In this document: in pieces, positions 1 through 8,108 of the stretch
Numbering within the stretch: position 1 is the stretch's first letter
Layout: every line of letters starts with the position of its first letter
Assembly: GCF_020034665.1 (NCBI RefSeq)
Contig: NZ_JAIQDI010000001.1
Coordinates: 1,984,001-2,048,000, forward strand
DNA from: Niabella beijingensis
GTDB lineage: Bacteria > Bacteroidota > Bacteroidia > Chitinophagales > Chitinophagaceae
Length of the DNA: 64,000 nucleotides
Direction: 5' to 3'
Made by a program: the position numbers and the translations under genes
The notes under the pieces: generated by a model
Databases searched by the model: none
Seen by the model: the letters and a program-made list of their open reading frames with translations, nothing else
Told to the model about the DNA's origin: nothing

Positions 1-40
1 GAGCGCTATATTTTAATGCCGTATCCAATAGATCATTCAT
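1..40 (-). CDS. Possible start of a protein running off the left edge
   Basis: An ATG at 38-40 on the minus strand opens a frame (MNDLLDTALKYSA...) that reaches the window edge without a stop. It begins 17 bases after the stop of the preceding minus-strand gene, as expected for the next gene of the same operon. Only 13 codons are visible, so no function can be given. Confidence 0.35.
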   Translation of the reverse strand, partial: MNDLLDTALKYSA

Positions 41-57
41 AAAAGCTGTTTTTGAAT

Positions 58-1194
58 TTATAGTTTATGACCTCTTTTCCCCTGCAGCTGAATGCTGCGT
101 TTGCCAGATTTCCTTTTTTGTTCAATTTTATCCCCTGCGGAGTTTTGTTTTTGAGATTTTTCTTCGGTAACACTTTTCTTTAAATCTTCCAATAATTCCA
201 AATATGCCGGTGTGGGAATAATCCGGCTATAATCCTTTTCAACCGGGTTGATCAATGTTGAATTCCTGAAGTAGTCAGCGAGCAGCATACAATTATCCTG
301 ACGGCCATAACCGGTAAATCCGGAAAGGTCAATCTTTGCCTCTTTTTCAAGCTCACTAACAGGGATGTACGATCTCAGATGAATTCCGGGTTGGGAAATG
401 ATTCCCTTTTCGCCGAATTTCTTAGCCGTAACTATTTCCGATATTTTTCCGTGATGGCGATAATTTAACCGGGCGGATGAAATCCAGTTCTTTGCGGAAC
501 GCTTCATTTCCAGATCCTTGTCCATTCTGTTGATATCTGAGTTTGCTAAAAGGAATCTAAAAGCCTCCGGTAAATTATAAAAATGATACCGTCGGATCTC
601 CTTTGTTGCGGGCGAGATCAGTGGGCTTTCGGTCATTTCAACTTCATACTTCCACCGATTGTCATAAAGCTCTTTGTGTTTTCTATTTTCCTCTAAACTA
701 TAGAGCCAGTCCTCCGTCATAAATTCCAGGTGAAGTCCAATACCATATCTTGAATCATTTACCGCCAGGGCTAATTCCAAGTATTGCGAACCGGGGTCAT
801 AATTATTTTGAAAATAGAAATCAAAATCCGTAAGATTTTCAAAGTCCCTAACAGTTTTCTTACCAAAATCCATGTAAATCCCCTCTAATATGGAACATTG
901 TTCGTAGACCTCAGTCCCCAGATACGGGAGTCGTGAAATTTGAAGAATCGTCTCTGAGTTATCAGGTGAAACAATGCTCCCGGAGTTATAATAATTACCC
1001 GTTTTAATTTTATGGTATACGCAATCAAATCTCCGGACATCTCTTAAAATCAGTTCTTCCACTGCCTCCTGAATCCCGCTATAAAAATTCCATTCTTTAA
1101 ACGGAACAGGAAAATTCTGCCCTGGAGTTCGTGCTAAAACGTCTGTATAATCATTTCCTGTGAGTTCCAGGATATATTTGAATTCATTTTCCAT
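58..1194 (-). CDS. Hypothetical protein of the transfer-region tail, paralogue of the next gene
   Basis: About 378 residues from the chosen ATG (MENEFKY). A start 24 bases upstream is possible, but the paralogue at 1242-2738 aligns from MENEFKY. The two share the opening, a WKYEVE/WKYKVE segment near the middle, a KNWIS/NGWIS motif, GIHL and an IDLS motif. No signal peptide or membrane segment is seen. The last 35 residues are Lys/Arg/Gln-rich and probably disordered. It lies in the operon downstream of traN. I do not recognise the family; a cargo or accessory protein of the conjugative element is an inference from position. Confidence 0.7.
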   Translation of the reverse strand: MENEFKYILELTGNDYTDVLARTPGQNFPVPFKEWNFYSGIQEAVEELILRDVRRFDCVYHKIKTGNYYNSGSIVSPDNSETILQISRLPYLGTEVYEQCSILEGIYMDFGKKTVRDFENLTDFDFYFQNNYDPGSQYLELALAVNDSRYGIGLHLEFMTEDWLYSLEENRKHKELYDNRWKYEVEMTESPLISPATKEIRRYHFYNLPEAFRFLLANSDINRMDKDLEMKRSAKNWISSARLNYRHHGKISEIVTAKKFGEKGIISQPGIHLRSYIPVSELEKEAKIDLSGFTGYGRQDNCMLLADYFRNSTLINPVEKDYSRIIPTPAYLELLEDLKKSVTEEKSQKQNSAGDKIEQKRKSGKRSIQLQGKRGHKL

Positions 1195-1241
1195 GTCGTT
1201 AGCATATGAGATAAACAAGAGTCTTCGCTTTCAGTTCTTCT

Positions 1242-2738
1242 TTATAGCCTGGGTCCTTGAGTGCCTGGTGGAGGGACGTTTCTTTCGGATCTGATTCGCT
1301 TTCGCTGAACTTCGTCAGTTTTCTCGGCCAAATCAGCTTTATTTTCTACTTGACGTTTCTTAAACGCTGAGTCCAGCATTATCAGCAGTTGAAGAGCACC
1401 CTGATTATTATCAAAGCTCATATACATTCCTTTGCCAGCTTCATTCACTTTCTGATACTTAGATAGCACCACGGCGTCTTTTAAATTATCGATAAGCTCC
1501 GCCTTTCTTAGATAAAAGGGATAGGGTAGTCCACTGGCAGTGTCCTGGTCAAACAGCCGCTCTTCCAGGCTGAGTAAGTTTTCAATTCCTTTTTCAACAT
1601 CATAGTGTGATTGCTCCTGAATGACTTCATCATTCAACAGATCCACTTTCGCTACAGCGTTTTGCACTTTTTCCCAGGTTAACCTTAGCGTGTATGACGA
1701 TTGGATCTGCTCCCCAATATTATGCTGTTGCTTCTGGTCCATATTTAGGAGTAGCGTCAGAAATCCATCATAAGGAATCAGGTCAGTATAATGGGAATAA
1801 TCATCGTTCCTGTAACCCGGTTCAACAAAATAATTAGCCAGCAATAAATGTTCATCGCTATCATTGTAATTTCCCAGGGAGGAAAGATCTATTTCCGCTT
1901 TCTGTTCTAATTGACCTACCGGCAAGTGACACTTCAGGTGGATACCCGGTTCTGGCACATTTTCTCCTGTATCCGGATTTTTTATTGCAAGAAGCTCGGC
2001 AATTGGTCTTTTATCCCTTCCGGACAGTTTAGCTCCAGAAATCCAGCCATTTTTTTTCGAAATGATTGCTAAATCCTTATCCAATCCGCTGATATTTGTT
2101 TTTAACAATTGCCGGAATGCCAGAGATAGTTTGTGAAAATGATAATTTTTTATATCCTGAAAAGTGTTTCCTTCAATTGTATCCTCTACAATCTCAACTT
2201 TATATTTCCAGTCATCATCAAAACCCCGTTCCTGTTCATAATAGTTTAACCTATGCTCCCAGTCAGTAATTGCCTCATCCACGTCAATATTGAATCCGGA
2301 ATTGGACTCGTATGAGTAAGATCCCAGAAGTAAAAATGGACTTTCAGGGTCATAGTCACGAAACCCTTCAAACTCAAATCTGGTTCTTTCCTCAAAATCC
2401 GCAATTGGCCAGTCCTCAAAACTGAAATAAATACCGGCGGTTGGGGAAGCGTCGGGGGAATCTTCAAATGAAATCCGGATGACCTGTAGAAGCAGCGCTT
2501 CAGTTTCCAATGAATGAATGGATGCTATTTCATGATATTTTTTGTGTTCAGAAGTTTCAAACATTTGTTCAAACGATCTGATATCTTTCAATATTAAAGC
2601 ATCCATTGCCTCATTTATGGACATAAAGAGATTGGTTTCTTTAAAGGGAACATGAGTGACGTATTCACCATTGTTTCCCTCGTTCTTACCATAATCTTTG
2701 CCTTCTACTTCAAGTTTATATTTGAACTCATTTTCCAT
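1242..2738 (-). CDS. Hypothetical protein of the transfer-region tail, larger paralogue
   Basis: About 498 residues from MENEFKYKLEVEG; the frame opens nine bases earlier. The first 290 residues match the 58-1194 protein in motif order (VPFKE, EAMDALILKDIRSF, WKYKVE, NGWIS, GIHL, AEIDLS). An extra helical segment of about 130 residues follows, then a basic tail rich in Arg and Pro. It is acidic overall and soluble, with no signal peptide. It starts 12 bases after the stop of its upstream neighbour and is probably co-transcribed with traK-N. Function unknown. Confidence 0.75.
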   Translation of the reverse strand: MENEFKYKLEVEGKDYGKNEGNNGEYVTHVPFKETNLFMSINEAMDALILKDIRSFEQMFETSEHKKYHEIASIHSLETEALLLQVIRISFEDSPDASPTAGIYFSFEDWPIADFEERTRFEFEGFRDYDPESPFLLLGSYSYESNSGFNIDVDEAITDWEHRLNYYEQERGFDDDWKYKVEIVEDTIEGNTFQDIKNYHFHKLSLAFRQLLKTNISGLDKDLAIISKKNGWISGAKLSGRDKRPIAELLAIKNPDTGENVPEPGIHLKCHLPVGQLEQKAEIDLSSLGNYNDSDEHLLLANYFVEPGYRNDDYSHYTDLIPYDGFLTLLLNMDQKQQHNIGEQIQSSYTLRLTWEKVQNAVAKVDLLNDEVIQEQSHYDVEKGIENLLSLEERLFDQDTASGLPYPFYLRKAELIDNLKDAVVLSKYQKVNEAGKGMYMSFDNNQGALQLLIMLDSAFKKRQVENKADLAEKTDEVQRKRIRSERNVPPPGTQGPRL

Positions 2739-2749
2739 TCTAAGCAATT

Positions 2750-3637
2750 TTAGATCGATTTACCCCTTTGTATTCCTGCTTCCTGTACAACTCGAGGACT
2801 CTTATTGGGCTTCAGGGTTTCTGAATCAGGGTTGGAATTTTTTTTTTGATTATCGGAATTTTCCAATGCGTTTGATTGTTCGTCAGCTGAAGGTTTGCTG
2901 CCATTGTCTTTTACAAAGCTGACGCTTGCCTGCCTCGTGTTCTTTTCCTGCTGGATGCGCTCACGGGCTTCCTGAGTCCGGAATTGATCATGGTAAAGCA
3001 GTTTCCCCTCTGCATCCATAAAAGTAAATGTCCCCCGTTCGGGATTTGCCCTGACGAATACCTGACTGTACTTTTCCTGGTTCACTGGGGTAAGTGTTAT
3101 TTCCCGTCCTTCAGACATGTAGGCTGCAGCAGAGATCTTTTGCCTTTCAGAAGAAAGCTCAACAAAATCAAAATCGCCTAATTTAGTAACCAGATCGAAA
3201 TCTCCATATCGTTTGGTAAGATGGTTCCCACTGTCCGTCTTTTGATTAAAATCCAGCTGAATCCAGGCTCCATATTTTTGACTTTGGTCATCAAAATACG
3301 TTTTGTGTACTGCTCTTGGTTGTTGCTGATCCACCATTAAGATATAGGCTTCATTAATGCTTACTCGGTCTGCAGCTTTAAACCATTGGCTTACGGTTGT
3401 TCCATCATCGTTATAAAAGGTCGCTTTAAAACCGTTATAGTAGGCCTTGTTATCCTTAATCTTGATTTCAGGCTCAAAATCCATCCGCTTATTTTCAATG
3501 ACTTCTGATGAAAATGGGCAGATTTCGGTTTTGCCTGCCGCAACAGCTTCATCAATTTCTTTATCAAAGCGATTGCCAAAACCGGCTTTATCGATTCTAT
3601 TTTTGACGCTTTCAATGTTTTCAATTATTGTTTCCAT
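2750..3637 (-). CDS. Hypothetical soluble protein with a basic disordered tail
   Basis: 295 residues. The N-terminal part (about 1-200) is mixed alpha/beta and rich in Asp, Lys and aromatic residues (for example KRYGDFDLVTKLGDFDFVEL). From about 215 it becomes a low-complexity, Ser/Asn/Lys/Gln-rich tail ending in a basic stretch. No signal peptide, membrane helix or known catalytic motif is visible. It sits 32 bases downstream of the 174-aa basic protein on the same strand. Large soluble proteins of this kind are common near transfer and mobilisation genes of Bacteroidota elements, but I cannot assign a family. Confidence 0.7.
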   Translation of the reverse strand: METIIENIESVKNRIDKAGFGNRFDKEIDEAVAAGKTEICPFSSEVIENKRMDFEPEIKIKDNKAYYNGFKATFYNDDGTTVSQWFKAADRVSINEAYILMVDQQQPRAVHKTYFDDQSQKYGAWIQLDFNQKTDSGNHLTKRYGDFDLVTKLGDFDFVELSSERQKISAAAYMSEGREITLTPVNQEKYSQVFVRANPERGTFTFMDAEGKLLYHDQFRTQEARERIQQEKNTRQASVSFVKDNGSKPSADEQSNALENSDNQKKNSNPDSETLKPNKSPRVVQEAGIQRGKSI

Positions 3638-3669
3638 ATTTTTAAGATTTTATAAAGTGAATAAATGAA

Positions 3670-4194
3670 TTATCGCCTAACGCCTCTTTTTTGATTAACT
3701 GCCATTTGACGGCGTGATCTTTGAGGTAGGCGACGTACTATTGCTTTGTTTTGTGACGGAGCAGCCTTTGCTTGTCCCGGACGGCTTTGTTGATTGTATT
3801 GGTGATTCACCGGTTTAAGATCTACATTCCGGTCTGGTGTGATTAACCATTTTGCTGCTGCGAAGCCGAATTTTCTTGTTGCATCCAGGACATTAGCGGC
3901 AAACATGAACGTGTTTCTCAAAAGTCGGATGTATGGGTTAGGATAGATCTGGCGTATCAGGTTGCGATGCTGACCCCGAATAATCCTGAGTTCTGCCTTT
4001 TTGTAAAGATTTAGACGCTTATTTTTATTCTTATTCAGGATATGTTTGTAGATATCTCGTTTTGCTTTCATGAAGCTTCGATCTTTTGTGATGTTACTAC
4101 CATATCGCTGTGCGAGTTTGTCCTCGATCCGTTTCCAGGATTCCAGGTCTTTGTCCATTCTGCTTTTTTGCGATTGTTCTTCCATGTTGATCAT
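3670..4194 (-). CDS. Small, strongly basic hypothetical protein
   Basis: 174 residues, very rich in Lys and Arg throughout, with a weakly hydrophobic stretch near 90-115 (RNTFMFAANVLDATRKFGFAAAK) and an Arg/Gln-rich C-terminus. A second ATG three codons in could be the true start. It begins 21 bases after the stop of traN and is likely in the same operon. The charge suggests nucleic-acid or acidic-partner binding, which is inference only. No family recognised. Confidence 0.65.
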   Translation of the reverse strand: MINMEEQSQKSRMDKDLESWKRIEDKLAQRYGSNITKDRSFMKAKRDIYKHILNKNKNKRLNLYKKAELRIIRGQHRNLIRQIYPNPYIRLLRNTFMFAANVLDATRKFGFAAAKWLITPDRNVDLKPVNHQYNQQSRPGQAKAAPSQNKAIVRRLPQRSRRQMAVNQKRGVRR

Positions 4195-4215
4195 TCTATA
4201 GGTTTTGTAATAATT

Positions 4216-5103
4216 TTAATTGGCCGCCATTTCCTGAGCAGTCGTCAATTGGGGTTCCCTCACCCTTAGTAGATGCTTTCCTTTGAGTTTGCAGGTTAGT
4301 ACCCGATCTCCATTTTTCTCGAAAACCTCAATTACAAAATATTTCCCATCGGCAATCGTGAACTGATCAAAGGCTAGGACCATATTAACAGGATGGTCGA
4401 GGGTAGATATTCCGTCGGAAGTCATTTTTTTATACAGTGGCTGAACCTCTTTTTCTGTTACTGAAGCGCGCTTTGTTTTCCGTTTATCCCGGATATAGGT
4501 TCTTGCAAAATCGATATGATATGGTAGTTCGGCGTTGTTGGTTACAGAAAGTTGAAAGAATAGCACTCCATCTTTGAGGTAGGTTCCGTGCAGTGACAGC
4601 CGGGATCCGCCTTTCTTTTGAGAATGAGGCCATTTGCGAATCGCCTTCATGCTTGCGATTCTTTCAGAATATTGTTTTATCTCACTGTCATTAAGCCGGT
4701 CTTTTACAAATTTTACAGGAGAAGAGTTTGCTGCACCATTAGTTCCATTTGTTAAATCAATGGTAAGGCGAGCAGGTTGTGGAGTATATTTTAATGCAAA
4801 AGCATAAACCTTTCCGTCCGCTGTAAAAACATGCAGATTGGTGGGACTGATATTTTCGAAAGCGGCTTTCAACTTCAGGACGTTGCTAACATCTTTTACC
4901 ACTTTTGTTAAAATGTCTTTGCTTCCCCGATCTATACTTTTGATTGCTTCCGGGAAAATGAGGACACTGGTTTCAATATTGGTGATGGATAGTTCCATGG
5001 GCGCGATCACGGTTGGTATGTATGACTGCTCTTGCGCATGAATCGCAATAGTTGTCGAAAAGCAGATGGCAAATAAAAATAGCTGTTTGAAATAGTGTAA
5101 CAT
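4216..5103 (-). CDS. traN: Conjugative transposon protein TraN
   Basis: 295 residues with a signal peptide ending in HAQ at about residue 24. The sequence resembles Bacteroidota TraN (DUF4138), a beta-rich periplasmic protein thought to play a VirB9-like role, linking the inner-membrane transfer complex to an outer-membrane pore. Typical features are the repeated beta-strand pattern after the signal and a statement-like core (LHVFTADGKVYAFAL). It follows traM by 26 bases in the same operon, matching the K-L-M-N order of CTnDOT. Length is normal for the family. Confidence 0.85.
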   Translation of the reverse strand: MLHYFKQLFLFAICFSTTIAIHAQEQSYIPTVIAPMELSITNIETSVLIFPEAIKSIDRGSKDILTKVVKDVSNVLKLKAAFENISPTNLHVFTADGKVYAFALKYTPQPARLTIDLTNGTNGAANSSPVKFVKDRLNDSEIKQYSERIASMKAIRKWPHSQKKGGSRLSLHGTYLKDGVLFFQLSVTNNAELPYHIDFARTYIRDKRKTKRASVTEKEVQPLYKKMTSDGISTLDHPVNMVLAFDQFTIADGKYFVIEVFEKNGDRVLTCKLKGKHLLRVREPQLTTAQEMAAN

Positions 5104-5129
5104 GGCTAATGAATATTTAATATGAAGAA

Positions 5130-6383
5130 TTATGAATTATTTTTATCCGGAGCAATCAGTAGCGGGTATCCAGCTTTTACCACAACTTTTACCAATTTCA
5201 CCTTTCGGGAAAGGAGGTTTTTAGCCGCTTCAATGCCTGCAGATGCTGCTTGTGCCCCGATTGAGGGGTCAAGGCTTCCAATACTTAAAGACTGAATGGC
5301 CCTTTCTGAACTTTCCTTTGATGCATCCCGGTTAATGCTGCCGGGGATACGGATACCAGGCAGACCATCCATATCATAGGCAATTAGTGAAACAGGATAT
5401 ATTGAATTGCCTTTTCTGATTGAGCTGAACGTGACCCCAAGTCGTTCTCCATTTAAAGTGCAGGTTCCAAAAACAAAGCTCCCTTTTGGAATTAATTGGC
5501 CCTGGATATAAGCATCCTGTTCCAGGCGAATTTTTATGGTGCCACCGGTAACAAGTGTTTGACTCTCATGCACAACAGCCTGGATTGCATTTTGATCATC
5601 CGAAAAGGAGGGATCTTCATCATAAAAGCCAGAGGAGACGACTGCAGATTTATTCAGATCATCATTAGTAAACACATCACTGATCTCCTTTTCCTGGTTA
5701 ACTGTTACGGGGAACACGTTTCCTTTATTCTCCAGCGATTGCTTCTTTAAACGCTGACTGACCCGATCAGGATGTTGTACGTCGAGTATTTTATCCAATA
5801 AATTACCGGCCTGCATTAATTCGGGGTTGGTTTCAGCAGGCTGAGAAAGAGACTGCATCATCGACTCCAGACGTGCTAATTCGGCTGTGTTTTCTTTGGC
5901 TGAGACGGGAACCTGTGAGTTGGGTTTCACAGGAATTTCATCTGGATATTCAAGCCTCTTTTGCAATTGTTGAATTTTTTCTTCCATTTGGGCTTCTCTC
6001 GATTTTTGAAGCTGTTCGTTTAACGGAGGAATAGAAGGATAAAGTGGTATATCGGGTGAGTAACTAAAAGCATTATTTCCTTGCGGAAATGCTGACCGGG
6101 CGGAATCTGGCTTCCAGGAGCCAAAAGGGTCAGAGATTCCGGGTTGACCGGAATCTCTGGGAGCCCGTTCGTACAAGCTTAACTTGTCCGTTTTCTGTTG
6201 ATCATTTACTAAAGGGTCAGGAAGTGTTGTGCTTAAGGCGCTGCTCTGTGAGTTTTCCGTCTGTTCATTTCCTTTGCCGCCGCCAAGGGCATAAAAGAGA
6301 AAAACGATAAAGGGAACCGTAAGGACAGGGATCATCAATAAGAACTTTCTCTTTCGTTCCTGGATGAGTAATGTGTCTTGCAT
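5130..6383 (-). CDS. traM: Conjugative transposon protein TraM
   Basis: 417 residues: a short cytoplasmic N-terminus, one membrane helix at about 13-32 (KFLLMIPVLTVPFIVFLFYALGG, split here), a long Pro/Gln/Ser-rich periplasmic region to about 260, and a conserved C-terminal beta domain. This is the layout of Bacteroidota TraM and of VirB10/TrbI-type proteins, which energise the channel by spanning the envelope. The segment QDAYIQGQLIPKGSFVFG resembles the VirB10 C-terminal domain. It ends 26 bases before traN and starts 2 bases after the TraL-like stop. Confidence 0.87.
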   Translation of the reverse strand: MQDTLLIQERKRKFLLMIPVLTVPFIVFLFYALGGGKGNEQTENSQSSALSTTLPDPLVNDQQKTDKLSLYERAPRDSGQPGISDPFGSWKPDSARSAFPQGNNAFSYSPDIPLYPSIPPLNEQLQKSREAQMEEKIQQLQKRLEYPDEIPVKPNSQVPVSAKENTAELARLESMMQSLSQPAETNPELMQAGNLLDKILDVQHPDRVSQRLKKQSLENKGNVFPVTVNQEKEISDVFTNDDLNKSAVVSSGFYDEDPSFSDDQNAIQAVVHESQTLVTGGTIKIRLEQDAYIQGQLIPKGSFVFGTCTLNGERLGVTFSSIRKGNSIYPVSLIAYDMDGLPGIRIPGSINRDASKESSERAIQSLSIGSLDPSIGAQAASAGIEAAKNLLSRKVKLVKVVVKAGYPLLIAPDKNNS

Positions 6384-6385
6384 TT

Positions 6386-6868
6386 TTATTTTTTTATTTG
6401 ATTAGGGAATGATTGTTTTGAGATTTTTTCGGCAAAGGCAAGGCTATCTAAGAACCCTGGCCGCTCTTTTAAAAACTGTTCATATTGCTTTCTGCCCTCT
6501 GGTGTTTCGAAGAGACTGTCAATGAACACCCGGAAGCGGGAGAAAACAGCGGTATCGGTGATCATTGGGAATGTAACAGGTTCTGACGGCCGGATCAGTC
6601 GAGGCAATGGCTGTTGCCTTATCTTATTTGAGGTAGAAATACTCTCCTGGCCCTCAAATAGTTCAACTATTCTGTAGGTGCTTGTGCCCCCAAGAACAAG
6701 GCAAAGAACAAATAAGAAAATTTTCTGCTGTTTTTTTTCCCAATGCCTCGTTTTCCGATGCATCCATTCCGCACAATCTCGCTGGCCTTTTGCACTTCTT
6801 TTACCGATTTGATGAAATAGGTCCGATTGTGTACCAAGCTTTTGTATTCTCCTTTTTATTTTGAACAT
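6386..6868 (-). CDS. traL: TraL-like conjugal transfer membrane protein
   Basis: 160 residues with a basic N-terminal half (about 1-48) and a single membrane helix at about 49-66 (IFLFVLCLVLGGTSTYRIV), followed by a short outer segment. Position between traK and traM, with 2-3 base gaps on both sides, is that of traL in CTnDOT-type operons. The assignment rests mainly on this synteny and on size and topology, since no catalytic motif exists. The tight spacing suggests translational coupling with its neighbours. Confidence 0.65.
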   Translation of the reverse strand: MFKIKRRIQKLGTQSDLFHQIGKRSAKGQRDCAEWMHRKTRHWEKKQQKIFLFVLCLVLGGTSTYRIVELFEGQESISTSNKIRQQPLPRLIRPSEPVTFPMITDTAVFSRFRVFIDSLFETPEGRKQYEQFLKERPGFLDSLAFAEKISKQSFPNQIKK

Positions 6869-6871
6869 GAT

Positions 6872-7492
6872 TTACCTTCTTGTAGTGGAAAGAATATTGT
6901 TGTCTATGGTGAACCATTTTTCTATAAGAAAAGCATGTGGATTATTATCGCTGCGTTGATTGAGTTCACGCAGATAGCCTTCTGTAATAAGGTTACGCGT
7001 AATGGTGGCACTCGAGCGAATGACTTGCTGTTTCCCATAAAAACGGAAATGATATGGATATTGATCCAGATTAAGAGAAATGCTATCATAAATAACCTGC
7101 TGACTGATGTTACCGCTTACAATGCTCGCATAAAATCCTTTTTCTTTCAACGCATCGTATTGTTGTTTTGCACTTTCATCTGCCAGGTATAGCGCCCTGC
7201 GAATACTCTCTTCAATAGCCTTATCATCAGGCGAGAAGGAAAAAAAGCAGTCATGAAAAGTCCGAATGTGGTCTCTTGCTTCTACAGCAAGGTTGTTTTT
7301 TCGACTGGACGCCGTTGCCTGAAGCGCTTTACCATTAGCAATAACATAAATAGAGCTTTGCGCCTCACTCACTTTTTTAATGCAGTAGTAAAAGCAGAAC
7401 CCGGCAAATAAGGTACTCGCAAGGATTAGTACAGCAGTAAACAATCGAATATGCTTAAAGGCGGTGTCAATATTTTTTAACTGTTTGATCAT
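6872..7492 (-). CDS. traK: Conjugative transposon protein TraK (VirB8-like)
   Basis: 206 residues: cytoplasmic N-terminus, one membrane helix at about 17-37, and a periplasmic domain. The helix is followed by segments typical of Bacteroidota TraK (VIANGKALQATASSRKNN, DHIRTFHDCFFSF), a VirB8-like component that nucleates the inner-membrane complex. It is the first gene of the left half of the transfer operon. Unusually, traJ, its normal upstream neighbour, is about 45 kb away at 52810-53997. A conserved repeat 47-89 bases upstream probably carries its own promoter or operator. Confidence 0.9.
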   Translation of the reverse strand: MIKQLKNIDTAFKHIRLFTAVLILASTLFAGFCFYYCIKKVSEAQSSIYVIANGKALQATASSRKNNLAVEARDHIRTFHDCFFSFSPDDKAIEESIRRALYLADESAKQQYDALKEKGFYASIVSGNISQQVIYDSISLNLDQYPYHFRFYGKQQVIRSSATITRNLITEGYLRELNQRSDNNPHAFLIEKWFTIDNNILSTTRR

Positions 7493-7538
7493 GTTCCCAT
7501 TATTGTTGTTGTAAACAGGAACAAAAGTGAGCTTACAA

Positions 7539-7581
7539 AAAGGCGGTTATTGTGAGATTTTGGTAGGTGGGAAAAATTTTT
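7539..7581 (-). repeat. Conserved ~40-bp repeat, copy A, upstream of traK
   Basis: On the plus strand this reads AAAGGCGGTTATTGTGAGA followed by TTTTGGTAGGTGGGAAAAA. It matches copies at 10818-10858 and 61649-61690, all in the same orientation. Copies A and C each lie roughly 50-100 bases upstream of the first gene of a transfer-gene block, so a promoter/operator role is the simplest reading. Confidence 0.7.
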
Positions 7582-7878
7582 AAAGAATTAACCGAGATAT
7601 TAAGTACAGGAAGGGTGGATATCAGAAGCCAATAAAATAATAAAAATATTTGTTGAATATTTGGACCTATGGTATCAGCACTAGATCTTAAATGCAAACA
7701 AACAGTTTAAATAGTATGATTGTCTTCAAGGCCAACATGTTGTATTTGAGGCGTCTCAAAACAATAAATACGCATGCAAATCAAACAGATTTCATCATGA
7801 TTACGCTAAAAATGTTCAGGAATGTACCCCCATAATAAAAATGGCTTTTTGATTAAAGGCTCTGTATCTGTCATTATT

Positions 7879-8019
7879 TTAGAAGTCCGGGTAGGTTTCT
7901 TTTAAGGCAGTTGTTTTGCAGCGATTACATTCAACTGTTAAACGGGAGGTTAAGCCCTGTTCTCTCTTGTTACGGTAAGCTAGGGTTACGTAAACCTCGG
8001 TGTTCCGGTTGAAAAGCAT
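7879..8019 (-). CDS. Possible small CxxC protein or gene remnant
   Basis: A 46-codon minus-strand frame starting at ATG 8017-8019 and ending at TAA 7879-7881. The product is basic, starts MLFNRNTEVYV and contains CNRC near residue 30. The composition looks coding rather than random, and the frame stays open upstream of the ATG to a TAG near 8060, so this may equally be the tail of a lost gene. No ribosome-binding site is convincing. It lies alone between the TonB receptor terminator and traK. Confidence 0.3.
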   Translation of the reverse strand: MLFNRNTEVYVTLAYRNKREQGLTSRLTVECNRCKTTALKETYPDF

Positions 8020-8042
8020 AGATACCCCATAAGAGCCTTGAT

Positions 8043-8071
8043 AAAAAAAGGCCCGGTACTAATCCGAGCCC
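8043..8071 (-). terminator. Rho-independent terminator after the TonB receptor gene
   Basis: On the minus strand the sequence GGCTCGG-ATTAGTA-CCGGGCC forms a 7-bp stem with one G-T pair, followed directly by seven T. It lies 38-65 bases after the stop of the receptor gene, so that transcript should stop before reaching traK. Confidence 0.75.
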
Positions 8072-8108
8072 GAGATGAAATCATTGAATGATTTTTTTAA
8101 ACCTGCCT

